From Viola odorata (Eukaryota > Streptophyta > Magnoliopsida > Malpighiales > Violaceae), in the NCBI GenBank assembly GCA_963691705.1, contig OY829541.1:32376719-32440718 (forward strand): DNA of 64,000 nt. The letters are read 5' to 3'. Shown here in pieces: positions 19,883-30,159 of this stretch. The notes under the pieces are model-generated. The model was not told where the DNA came from. It ran no database searches and worked only from the letters and a program-made list of their open reading frames with translations. Every line of letters begins with the position of its first letter. The stretch's first letter is position 1. The translations under genes and the position numbers were made by a program.

Positions 19883-21571
19883 TGATTGGTTGTTTATATT
19901 CGATGTTTTATGCTCTCTTTCTCTTGTGGATTGAGAGTATTTATTTGCTTATTTTGGCCATTTACTTCTCTTTTCCTATGTTCAGGCTTGAAGGATCATT
20001 GGGAAAGAAAAGGAGTAGATTTGGTGAAAGATAGGGCATTTCCAATCATTGCTGATTTTGGAGGTTGTTTGCAGAAATTTTCCCGTACTCATCCCTAGGC
20101 CTAGGAATGAGTCAGCCGATCTGGTGAAATTCTGGGCAGTCCGACCTGATTTTGCGTGCCAACGAATTTAATATTTCTTAGTGCTCTTCTTGTCCCCTGA
20201 GCATGCTAGACAGCTTCCCAACTCCACTATCTCGTGTTCCCTTATTTTTATTGACTCAAGAACTCCTTGGAGACTCCACAAGGAATTTATTAGTGCTAGA
20301 CAAGAATTTATTCTTGTCTCTTCCTTGTTTTTGGAGTTGCATGCTTACCATTATTTTATCCTTGAGTGCTTGCTTCTTGGGGAGTTGAGGGAGGAGAATG
20401 TTCAGCATGCTTACAAGTGACAAAGAACATTTTCACAAGGCTCCATGACTTGAAGACTATGCATTTATGGGTTTGTTCACTTGGGAATATTTAATTCTTT
20501 GATGTCTCTCCCCTTTGCTGCCATTTATTGAAGAAGAATGAAGAGAGGGAGGGTGTGCTATAAATAGAGAGGAATTTCGTCCAAGAGAGTGTTGTTGGTT
20601 GGTTGGACAGAACAGACACAAAGGGAGAGAGAGAGGTTGGACAAGTTGGGCTGAAGACCAAGAGAGGAACGGAAGAGAGGGAGGAGCAGCGGGCTTCACC
20701 ATCATTCTCCAGCATTTTCCCACTTGAACCATAAGTTTTATTTTGTAATTTTAATTATGTTGTTTAACTAAATCTCTGATTCTTGGTAGAGATTGAGAGG
20801 TTGACTATGAATGTTATTGTGAGATTCCATTGAACTTAATATGAATGTTTTTGTATTTCTTTCCTTCTCATTTAAATGCTAAATTCATTCTTGTTTGATC
20901 TAGGCCTAGCTAACCTATGATTTTATTTGAATGGGTAATGTCGGTTTCATTTATGTCAGTGCTATTCCTGCATTTATGAAGATTAAGTAGACAACTAGTA
21001 ACTATTTGACATAAGACTTGTCTTTAGAAGCTAGGAGAAAGGAAAGAATGGGTTCAGGGCTGAGTAATGCCATCCCTAGGCCTAGGAATGGGTTTCCCGT
21101 GTGGTTACAATTTTCCAGCAACTTGACAAATTGTTAGGAAGGTTAGGGCCATTAATAGAGGGTCTCTTTAATTGGCTTGTATAGGGGGAAACTTGGGAAT
21201 ATAGAGGGTCTCTTATTCCTTTAACATCTCTATAAATTCATCCGGAAAATACATTTATCAATGATCAATTGCATAGTATAGTCACCTCAAGGATATCCCT
21301 ACCAAGGATTGTTTTGCTACTGATTTTCTCTCTTCATTTGCGTTCTGTTCTTGCTGCAATTAGCTCACTCAATTACTTTCTTGTACTGTTTTATTTCTAG
21401 TTTATAGAATCATCTCACCCCCTTTGCATTTTACTTTGTCATTTTCAGGAGAAGCCAAGATTGGACCGATTTGTCCCTGTGTTCGAACCTCTTGCCCTAT
21501 GCACAAATCTTTTTTGCTGCTTAGTGATAAGTTGTAATCTTTTTATTTATGATCGGATTCGACACCCGTCA
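19883..21571 (+). repeat. 3' LTR of element B (1689 bp)
   Basis: It has the same length as the 5' LTR and is nearly identical, with palindromes at 20090-20109 and 21071-21090 and a TATA box at 20559-20566. Confidence 0.95.
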
Positions 21572-21576
21572 GCCTT

Positions 21577-22845
21577 GGCAGATTTTCAGCTGATGCATTT
21601 CGACTCATCTCAAGGCCTTGAGATGAGGCTTCCGTGACGTTCCCAGTTCTGGACAGCACTCACCATGATTTTGCGCGCCACAATTATTTACTCTTGAGTG
21701 CGTTTCTTGTCTCCTTGGGCCCCGTTTTTGCAGACACTAAGCTTCTTGAGTTCCTATATCATTCCTCCCACTCCTAACAAGCATCTTGGAAGTATGAAAC
21801 AACATTCTCCTTGTGTTTTGGAAGAATATTGGACAAGCTTCTTGAAGACCAAACTGAGGAGACTTGTTAGTGGGAGCTGTCTCACCTTGGAGAGGAACAT
21901 CTTGGCGTCCAGAAGGACATTAATAGAGAAGGGGATTGGGACAGAAGGAGAAACCAGAGGAGAAAATCAGCATTTCTCCCATTTTCCAGATTTTCCAGCT
22001 TTGTGTATTTTCGGTTTTGCACTTCTTGTATCATTTCTATTATGTTTTGTAACTAAAAACCTCCATCTCTGGTAGAGATTTAGAGGTTGACAATTCCAGA
22101 AACGTTGTGAGACTTCTTGTTCTTAATTAAAAATGTTTTCATATCTCTTTTATTGCTTGGTTTAATGTCAATTTGTTCTTGTTGAATTTGGGCTTAGCTA
22201 ACCTATGTTTTAACTTGAATGATTACAGTAGAATCACTCTAATGCCGCGTTTCTGTGTTAGAGAGAACCCGAGTGGACAACTAGTGGATAGGATGATGTC
22301 TTCTTGAAACTAGAAGAAGAAACGGGTTAGTTTTGAGGTCAATGGACTGCAAGTGCGTCCATCTCAAGGTCTAGAGAAGGGCCTTCCTAATCATAATCAA
22401 CAAACTAGCAATCCTTGATTGTTAAGGGAGTTAGGGTCGCGAAAGGAGCTTCTCCTTGAGTGACTTGAGTAGGAGGAGGTTTGGAGATCGCCCCTGGATG
22501 TATCTCTATACCTTCTCTATGAAAATGGTTTTGAAAATCCTTTTGTCAATGATCAACATCTTGGAATTGTCACTTCGTTAATATCTCTACCAGGGATACC
22601 TTTCTCCTACTGATTTTCCTCTTATTTCACTGCTGTTTTCTTTTATGCAATCTTATTTTCGTTCCTTTTGTTTCTCAACCAATCAAACTCTCACCTCTTT
22701 GCTGATTCTTGTCATTTACAGGAGAAATAAAGATCAGACCGATGTCCCTGTGGGATCGATCCTCTCACCACTATCTGCATTTGTTTGTAGCATAGCACTG
22801 AGTTGTATTCATAACTTTTATGCAGGGCATGCGACACCCTCGTCA
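21577..22845 (+). repeat. 3' LTR of element A, second part
   Basis: 1269 bp completing the LTR interrupted at 15549 (173 + 1269 = 1442, equal to the 5' LTR). It carries the palindrome copies at 21606-21625 and 22360-22379. The CCAGG duplication follows at 22846-22850. Confidence 0.93.
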
Positions 22846-23365
22846 CCAGGAGTGAAAATTCTTATCCTTGTGATGGCCGGTCCTGATCAGACGGCTCACT
22901 AAGTGAGGGCACGCCCTGGCATACCTAAAAACTAGTGTTGGGAGTGAAAAGTCCTATCCTCGTAGCAACCGCGCTAACATAGGTGGGCCACTGAGACGAG
23001 GCACGTCCCGACGCCCCCGGGAGTGAAAAGTCCTATCCTTGTGGTAAACCGGGCTAACATAGACGACCCACCAAGATGAGGCACATCCCGGCATCCCTGG
23101 GACTGAAAATTCCTACCCTTGTGCTGACCGTTCTCGTGGAGACGGCTCACCAAGAAGAGGCACACCCTAGAGAGATAGTAACTCCATCCTGGAAGTGAAA
23201 ATCCTATCCTTGTGATAACCGGGCTAATATAGACGGCTCACTAAGTGAGGGCACGATTCCGGAATGCGAGGTCAACGCCTGAAAGTGAAAAACCTAGTCT
23301 TGTGACGGTCTGTCTTGATCCGACGGCTCACTAAGATGAGGCACTTTCCAGGGCGATCGTTGAAA
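22846..23365. repeat. Six tandem repeats (about 80-91 bp) of element C
   Basis: The unit anchor ggagtgaaaa(g)tcctatccttgtg recurs near 22850, 22941, 23020, 23100, 23191 and 23281. Each unit contains gacggctcactaag/gaggcac-like words. Such arrays beyond pol are known in Tat/Ogre-type elements. Element A inserted just before the first unit. Confidence 0.85.
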
Positions 23366-24066
23366 ACGCGAAGAATCGCGAAATCCCAGCAAGTAACCAG
23401 ATGGGAAATACCTGGTGAAGATGGCTGATGGAGAAAGCAATAAGAGAGACATCGGCAATAATAACCCGAGTCGGAGGCGGAAAGGCTCTTACGGGTAACT
23501 ATTGTCTATTAGTACATGTCGTTTTACTAATGACTTCTAATTGAAATTGTGCAGAGACATTATTCAGACGACGCAGAGATTGATTCTCTCGTTATCGTGG
23601 CTTGGGGAATGTGATTTAAGCGATACGGATACTATGTATCTTTCTGGCAATATTCCCATGGAAAAGGAGACGTCAGAACCTATCTACGAGCCATTCTAAG
23701 CCGCCAGCCGAGAACATCTGCGACAAGGGTATTATACGCTATACATTGCGCGAAAATGGGAAAAAGCGGATATCGCGCTTCTTTTCTATATGCCTGTTAT
23801 CTCGAAGGTTACCTACTGAATGATATTTGAAATGCTCATGCAAGGGTCATGCCGCGATATCTCCCGACGCGCCTATTATCACAACTTAATAAGGAAAGGA
23901 AATTGGCAGCAAATGAAATTATGAAGCCAAATATATGGTTGTTCATAAATGCCCCAGAAGGGTTACAAAAAACAAAAGCCCAAAACTTTAAGGTTCAAGA
24001 GACAAGGACAAAAATGGACGACTCTTGAGCAACAAACAGAGTGATAACGCTCAGCGTAGGACGACC
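23366..24066. other. No gene seen: spacer of element C
   Basis: No ORF, repeat or known motif is supported between the tandem repeats and the antisense gene. Confidence 0.5.
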
Positions 24067-26400
24067 CTACGAACTTCCCTGACTCTTGTATCCCTTTGCC
24101 TTGGCTTGGCGGAAACCCTCGTCCGTGAGATGCACGGACTTCTTCAGGAAAGCGGCAGAAAGGGCATCACCGCGGTACACCTCTTCTCCATGAATCTCTG
24201 AGAAGCACTTAGCCATGATAGCGGCAGTGCTCTCAACATAACACATGTATTTTTATACTGTCTCTCCCTCCAGTGCCATTTTCTCTGCCATCAATGCTGC
24301 TTATTCCTCTTCCAGCGCAACACTCCTGGTTTTCTCAATGGACGCCTGCTCTTGCGCCTCTCTCTGTTCCTTCCGGACCATCGCCAAGGCCAGTAGTAAA
24401 TTCTAGCGTTCCTTCAATAACCTCTCTTTCTCCTCTTTCTCCCTAGAAAGTTCGTCTAAAGAGGCGGAAAGGGTGGCGACCTTGTGCGACATGTGCTCCT
24501 CCCAGTAATGAAATTCAGAGAAATAAGTAAAGAGCTTGGAGCGCACCGAACTTAGCTGTGCGTTCGCCGGTCGAGAAAGGAAGGCTTCCCGCTCTTCGGG
24601 GGACGTTAACGCATAGGCAACCAAAAGAGAAGAAACTTCGACGGAACTGTCCTCCCCGACAGCTGCAAACCCCGAACTACGCAATTTGGTCAAGTCAACC
24701 TGATGAGTGACAGGACCGGACTCACCCATCGAGCTCAGGTCGACCATGAGGTGAGGCGCGACAACCCCTCCCTCGAAGTGCCGAAGCATTGGGGCGCCAG
24801 AAGGAATAAAAACCACGGTAGGGGGAGACAGAGGCTGGCGAGAAGAAGTACCCCCATGAAGTTCAAAGGAACCGTGAGGTGAGAAACCAGACAAATCTTC
24901 ACTAAAACCCAAGCCACTAGAAAAGGGTTTGAAGGGCCCTAAACTGCTAAGGCCCCCGAGAAAGTCGGAAGATTGATCCTCAGAAGGCATCGTGGAATCA
25001 ATAGTGGCATCGTGTCCCTCCCCGGTATTAGCGTGACCCGTTAGCGGGCTCGCGCCCCCCGCGTCAGGTCGCGCCCTCTTCGCAGGATGAGCCAGTATGT
25101 GGCTCAAGTTTATACTGTTTGATGGGGAGACGAGAGTGGAAGCAGTAGTGGCGTCCTGTAGAAGGAAACGAAACGAGGGAAAAGAGAATAAAAGAAAACG
25201 CAAAAATGGCATTAAAAGGCAAGGGGTGAGATAATGCTTATAAAAGAAACACTTACCGCAACGATATCGGTAACAGGCGCTTCAGAGAAAGTTGCCGCGT
25301 CTGGGGACGGAGTGAGAGCGGAAACACTTCTCGTCCTTTTCTTTTTCTTTCCTTTTGGTGGAGCCCTAGAGGAGGAGGCCTGAACAGGGTAGGCGGCAAC
25401 AGACACGACAGGAACATCTAGAGGAATAGTAGCAAATTCCTCACCAACTAGGGAAGAAGACGCCTGAATGAGACTCGCGGTAGCGACAGGCGGTACAGTC
25501 GGATTAACCGCAGCTGTAGCAGCGGCAGTGTCGGCAATAACCTCTTCTTTTTCCCTCCTTTATTGAGCCCTTCTTAACCGTTTCCTGACGCTCTCGGGTT
25601 TCCGGTTGGGATCGGTCGCTGCATAATCATGAGATAACGTTAGCGTTAGTACAAACTGCGACAAAGAAGAAAATAATGCAACACTCACGTCTGATGCAAG
25701 TTTGGATGTCTATCCCGCATGCCAAATTGCGAGTATGACCACTGATTTCCAGCTGGAGTAGTTTGTCCAACCAGCCTCGCTCAGGCTGGCGAAGCACCCC
25801 TCGCCGACTCCAGGCACTATCCCTGACGTCTTGATTAAAACCGGATCGCCACCAAGGGTCGGGCTGATCAGGAAGGTCAATAACAAAAAATTCCTTTTTC
25901 CAACTATCAATGGAAGACTCAAGGTGAAGGAGTTTCCAGGTGAAGTTCTTAAGCGAGTCATCGTCATAACGGGGCGATATCGCTATTACACCCCGACGAC
26001 TGTATAGTTTGAAAAGAGAATTAAGCAACAAAAGAGAAGGAGAGTTAATCCCTTTGTACTTGCAAAGCTCTAGAAAGGCATAAACACAGCAATATCCGTT
26101 TGGGGTTAACTGAACAGGATTCAGATCAAGAGCAGTAAGCAAATGTTTCACAAAGGAATCAACAGGAAACCGGAAACTGTAACAAAACATCTGGGCATAT
26201 AGAACCCTACGATTGCCGGTCAAAACGCTATTCAGGCGTAATGATTCAGGGGCAACAGAGACCGTATAACCCTCCGGAATATTAGCATGATGATCGGCTA
26301 GATGCTCATTAAGAGCGGTTAAAGAAGTAATGCTACTAGCGGTATTCTCAATCTTTTCCTCGTCAATGGATTTAGACTCAAAGCGACGAGTCCTAGCCAT
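24067..26400 (-). pseudogene. Antisense gene of element C: Transposase_28-like (putative gypsy-type transposon) protein with two introns
   Basis: It is read on the minus strand from ATG 26400 (MARTRRFESK). Exon 1 (26400-25689) resembles the plant putative gypsy-type transposon domain PF04195, with LRLNSVLTGNRRVLYAQMF, FRFPVDSFVKHLL, LTPNGYCCVYAFLELC and a WKKEFFVIDLPD part. An intron with GTGAGT..GCAG ends (25688-25619) leads to exon 2 (25618-25257, Lys/Arg-rich KGKKKKRTRS). A GTAAGT..ACAG intron (25256-25156) leads to exon 3 (25155 to stop 24067-24069), which ends in a Glu/Lys coiled-coil-like stretch. Phases join correctly across both introns. Nonsense codons: one TAA in exon 2, TAG at about 24402 and two TAA after it. 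Antisense extra ORFs are known in Tat-lineage elements; their role is unknown. Confidence 0.7.
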
Positions 26401-26573
26401 GGCAGAAATAAAGGGCAAAAGGATGAAAAAGACGACAAGAACAAATGAGAAATACCTTTCTAAGGAGAGGAACTCTGAACGCCCAGGACGATGAAAAGGA
26501 GAAATAGAAGCCGACTCAGAAGAATATGGAAAGAGTAAAATGACAAAAGTGGGAAAAAGAAACAAGTGTTAGG

Positions 26574-26580
26574 TTTTATA
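26574..26580 (-). promoter_or_regulatory. TATA box of the antisense gene
   Basis: Minus-strand TATAAAA in ggctataaaacctaac, about 175 bp upstream of the ATG at 26400. Confidence 0.55.
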
Positions 26581-26859
26581 GCCTCAGAAGTCAAGTAAAA
26601 CGACTGTTGTAACAGTCGTCACAGCGTCTCAAGGAACAGGCGTAGGTAATGAGTACGATTCTTGAGAAGTGAGAAGGCGCTTTGATCTCACCAATTTCTA
26701 GGGCATGCTAACCCTTGGCGCGCTTGCAAGTTGACACGTGTCTTTTGCCATCTCACTCCCATCGCGTCCTAGATCCCTATCCCTCCGCCATCATCACGGC
26801 TAGTCCCCCTAGCTCCTCCACGCGCAGCTCCCTCGTCCGGCCACCACGCGTTTGCAGCC

Positions 26860-26867
26860 TATAAATA
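26860..26867 (+). promoter_or_regulatory. TATA box of LTR D (5' copy)
   Basis: TATAAATA in gcctataaatacgaggc; the 3' LTR copy is at 46064-46071. Confidence 0.75.
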
Positions 26868-27290
26868 CGAGGCTCTCCTACGGTTCAAAGGGTCCGAATT
26901 TTGCAAGAAAAACAGCACTGCTCCCTCCCCATTTTCCGGTCCAATTCACGTACACTTGAACCCCATTCCTTGCGCTCAATCCTTTCCACTCTCGGCAAGC
27001 ACTGTAAGTTCCTTTCTTTCTCTCTCACTCACGGTTTCTTTCTTTAATTTTTGTTCTTGCCTTAGATGATCATTTAATTGCTTAAATGTGTTCCAATTGC
27101 TTGAGTTTTAAGTTAATTTCATCACACTAGCATTGATTGAATTGTTTAAATGCATGAGGTATTTATTTGCTAATTAAACGGATTAATGCGCATTATTGTT
27201 CTTGTTGCAATCGTCACTGTTTTTGTTGCCATTTCCTTGCTGTGACTGCACGGCTGCACTGGTGGAGGGGAGAGGTCTCATTCGGGCCAA

Positions 27291-27317
27291 GAACCAGGCG
27301 ACTTGGTCGCCTGGTTC
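27291..27317 (+). promoter_or_regulatory. Stem-loop in LTR D leader
   Basis: GAACCAGGCGA, loop cttgg, TCGCCTGGTTC: an 11-bp perfect stem about 430 bp after the TATA box. In the 3' LTR copy (46496-46522) one base of the stem is changed (GAACCAAGCGA). Confidence 0.6.
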
Positions 27318-27782
27318 GTCACCTCCGTCGCCTGCAGTGGCGCCGGTGACGAGAGGTTGAAGATGATGACTTGGGCCATTTGGCCCTTCGCGCAAAACGA
27401 AAGAAAGGTGATGGGCTTGGCCCATCACCATTTAAATTAATTTCCTTAGGCCAGGAATTGTTCCTGGCCCATTTCTCCAAATTTTAAGCTGGGCCCAGCC
27501 CATTTATATTTTTCCGAGTCTTCGATTCGTTATTTTTTTACGTAAAATGCTTATATGCTTCGTATAATTATTATTCATGATATGTACTATTTTTCCTATA
27601 TGTTATACCCGAATTGTTTAGTACACTTTTTTGTAAAATATTTCGTATGCTTATTCTTGCATCAAGTTGTTTATTGAATTGTTTTTATACGTGAATGGCT
27701 CATTTCTTATCGTGATATTTATTTTCATGTTATTTAACTCCAGTCATTTATATTTAGCAATTTAAATTCAGTCATTTATTTT

Positions 27783-28260
27783 ACCGCCTACATGGTCGGT
27801 CGCATTTTAATTTTCGTAAATATTCAACTGCTTTAATTTTTCACAAACTGCTGGAAATCCTTCCGCAAATTATCAACTGTTTAATTTTCCGCACTTTACT
27901 TTTCCGCACTTTACTTATTCGCACTTTAATTTTTCGCAATTTACTTTCGGTAATTTAAATTCAATATACCGCCTACATGGTCGGTCGCATTTTAATTTTC
28001 GTAAATATTCAACTGCTTTAATTTTTCGCAAACTACTGGAAATCCTTCCGCAAATTATCAACTGTTTAATTTTCCGCACTTTACTTTTCTGCACTTTACT
28101 TTTCAGCACTTTAAATTTTCCGCAATTTACTTCCGGAAATTTAAATTCAGTAATTCAATATACCACCTATATGGTCGGTCGCATTTCAATTCTCGTAAAT
28201 ATTCAACCGCTTGAATTTTTTTGCAAACTGCTGGAAATTCTTCCGCAAACATCAACTATT
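27783..28260. repeat. Three subrepeats of about 180-190 bp in LTR D
   Basis: The anchor accgcctacatggtcggtcgc occurs at 27783, 27968 and (as accacctatatgg) 28162, each followed by ttcgtaaatattcaac and ttccgcaaattatcaac words. The 3' LTR has the same set near 46986, 47156 and 47335. Confidence 0.85.
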
Positions 28261-28384
28261 TACTTTCTGCAAAATATCAATTGTTTTATTTTCTGCAAAT
28301 ATCCCACTGCTTATTTCTGCATTATCAACCTGTTTTATTTTCCGCGAATCATCAACTGTTTTAATTCCCTGTAAATCGTCAACT

Positions 28385-28735
28385 ACATTTAATTTTTCTG
28401 CACTTATCAAAACAACATTTCATTTTCATATGCGGAAAATCAATCATTTTTCGTATGCAATCAAAACAACATTTCATTTTCGTATGCGTAAAATCAATCA
28501 TTTTTCGCATGCAATCAACACAGCATTTAAATTCTCGTATGCTTAAAATCAATCATTTTTTCGCATACAATCAACCCAGCATTTAAATTCTCGTATGCTT
28601 AAAATAAATCATTTTTCGAATGCAATCAACTCAGCATTTCATTTTCGTATGCGTAAAATCAATCATTTTTCGCATGCAATCAGCACGGCATTTAATTTTC
28701 GTATACGTCAAATCCATCATTTTTCTTACAGTCAA
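28385..28735. repeat. Short (about 60-65 bp) subrepeats in LTR D
   Basis: Repeated words cgtatgcgtaaaatcaatca and ttttcgcatgcaatcaacac form about five imperfect units. The same array is at about 47580-47900. Open frames across it (FIFVCVKSIIF repeats) are translations of the repeats. Confidence 0.8.
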
Positions 28736-29624
28736 TCATCATTTAAATTTTCGCACTCATAAAATTGCCTATTTATTTCTCAAGCTATCACTAACACTCT
28801 CATTTTGTAGGTTTTAAATTCAAGCTTCGCTCGCAAGTACGCCTTTCATTCCTTTTCATTTATTCAACACTCTTCTGCAAATATCAACTGCACGCATGAT
28901 ATATAGAATTGCTAGAACTAAAATCAACCCACATGAACAACGTGTTTAAAGAGTTGCTTAAAATGCCATGTTCATATGATTTTAAATTCTCGCTTGTATT
29001 GACTGCATGTACATGGGGACTTTCGATCCCACATAAGTTTTCCACTTCAAAAAATCTATCATTTAAATTTGTACTCTGTTAGCAATCCATGGTAGGATCA
29101 CGTAGTAAGTAATTTAATCATGCATGGCCCGATGATGAAATAAGAGGGCGCTCATTCAGTCTTACGGAAAATTCAGTCCCATCACTACGGTCATGAATAA
29201 TCGATCGGTTCAACGATCAATTATTCACGAACGGTCCCGATTACGGAAAAGACTAAAGTGACGATTCCTCTGAGGGCCCCCTTTTTCAAGACGCATTTTA
29301 TCAAACACCTTTTTACACACCTCTCTCATCAACCGGTAACCATTTTCGAATGTGACTCGGGTGCCTAACACCTTCCCGAGACCATAATATGACCCCGAAC
29401 CTTTGTCTGGGGTCCAGACCCTTTTTTTTGTGCCTTTAGTTTTTTTACTTATTATATTTCCTATGCCATGACGATTAAGGTTCCCTAAACCTAGCAACCA
29501 AATTAGGGTGGCGACTTCATTGCATGCTGCTAGGCGTCCTTTTACGCTGAGCATCTGAAGGTCTCAAATTTCGTTGCACACTCGTGAATTACTTTTTTCG
29601 TAATTTTCGTGGGGCGCGACAGTT

Positions 29625-29642
29625 TGGCGACTCCGCTGGGGA
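29625..29642 (+). other. Primer binding site of element D
   Basis: TGGCGACTCCGCTGGGGA, the primer site typical of Ogre elements (tRNA-Arg type), a few bases after the LTR end. Confidence 0.88.
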
Positions 29643-30159
29643 CATTAGGGTCGGAGCCGGTTTTATCTTTTTAGAGAGGTGTTTTGTTTGTTTATTTATT
29701 TGCTTTGATTAATTGCTGGTCTGTTCATTTATTTGCTTTATCAATTGTCATATGCATTTCATAGCGCCCTACACCCAGGGGACAATTACCAAAATAGGAG
29801 GGTAGTAGTGACGCCCTAGGACACATGTCCTGGGTAGAGTTCACCAATCCCAACTCGGATGAACCCCTAAAGCCAGTCGAAAGGTTATACGATTTCGCAA
29901 GAAATCGGGAGACCGGACGACACATTAGGGACCTTTTCATGGTATCATCCGGGAACCGTTCAAGCCAGTTAGAGGTGTCGGAATAAGAGCCCCAGCACGT
30001 GCATCATGATTATACCTGTTTGTCGTGGCTCTATTTGTCTTGTTGGCATATTAACGTGATTTTTTTCTGTTATATGAACTGCGGATTTCTTACACGTGCA
30101 GGTTACTTTGCATTTAAAATTTTATTTTTGTCCCATAGGACCCATCTTGCTCATTCGAC
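29643..30159 (+). other. Leader of element D, no gene seen
   Basis: This is the transcribed leader between PBS and ORF1; no supported ORF or structure is seen. Confidence 0.5.

Larger units (their letters stand above)
15550..21571 (+). mobile_element. Element B: young non-autonomous Athila-type LTR retrotransposon
   Basis: Two 1689-bp LTRs (15550-17238 and 19883-21571), PBS, one ORF, polypurine tract and the GCCTT duplication are all intact. B and A share their whole layout and clear similarity in LTR and interior, but the LTRs are strongly diverged, so they are different subfamilies. It has no enzyme genes. The two LTRs appear to differ at about two adjacent positions (near 16428 and 20761), making B the youngest insertion in the window. 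Confidence 0.95.
11445..22845 (+). mobile_element. Element A: non-autonomous Athila-type LTR retrotransposon, with element B nested in its 3' LTR
   Basis: Two 1442-bp LTRs (11445-12886, and 15377-15549 joined to 21577-22845) are bounded by a perfect CCAGG duplication. The PBS is of Athila type, there is one ORF of unknown function, and no protease, RT, RNase H or integrase. The insertion site is inside the tandem repeats of element C. Without B the element is about 5.4 kb. It must rely on enzymes from another element. The LTRs differ at about six positions by eye, so it is fairly young but older than B. Confidence 0.93.
4834..26755 (+). mobile_element. Element C: Retand/Tat-type Ty3/gypsy LTR retrotransposon, split by element A, 3' end lost
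   Basis: Order on the plus strand: 5' LTR (4834-5373), PBS, gag, protease, RT, RNase H, integrase (to 11331), then element A inserted at 11445-22845. C resumes at 22851 with tandem repeats and an antisense gene (24067-26400). PR-RT-RH-IN order is that of Ty3/gypsy, and an antisense extra ORF plus 3' tandem repeats are known traits of the Tat lineage. The 3' LTR is absent: at 26755/26756 the sequence passes straight into the middle of the 5' LTR of element D. Coding parts have nonsense codons but few frameshifts. Confidence 0.85.
26756..29621 (+). repeat. 5' LTR of element D, missing its first part (2866 bp left)
   Basis: It aligns with the 3' LTR from 45960 to the end. It ends GGGGCGCGACA before the PBS. 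It contains a TATA box, a 5' leader hairpin and two sets of subrepeats. Confidence 0.9.

Noticed and set aside
26401..26565. Longer start for the antisense gene at 26565
   Set aside because: The ATG at 26400 (MARTRR) better fits the TATA box at 26574-26580, which would make 26565 upstream of the likely transcript start.
28211..28817. Open frames with FIFVCVKSIIF-type repeats in LTR D (also 47439-47991)
   Set aside because: They are translations of LTR subrepeats and have no coding signal.
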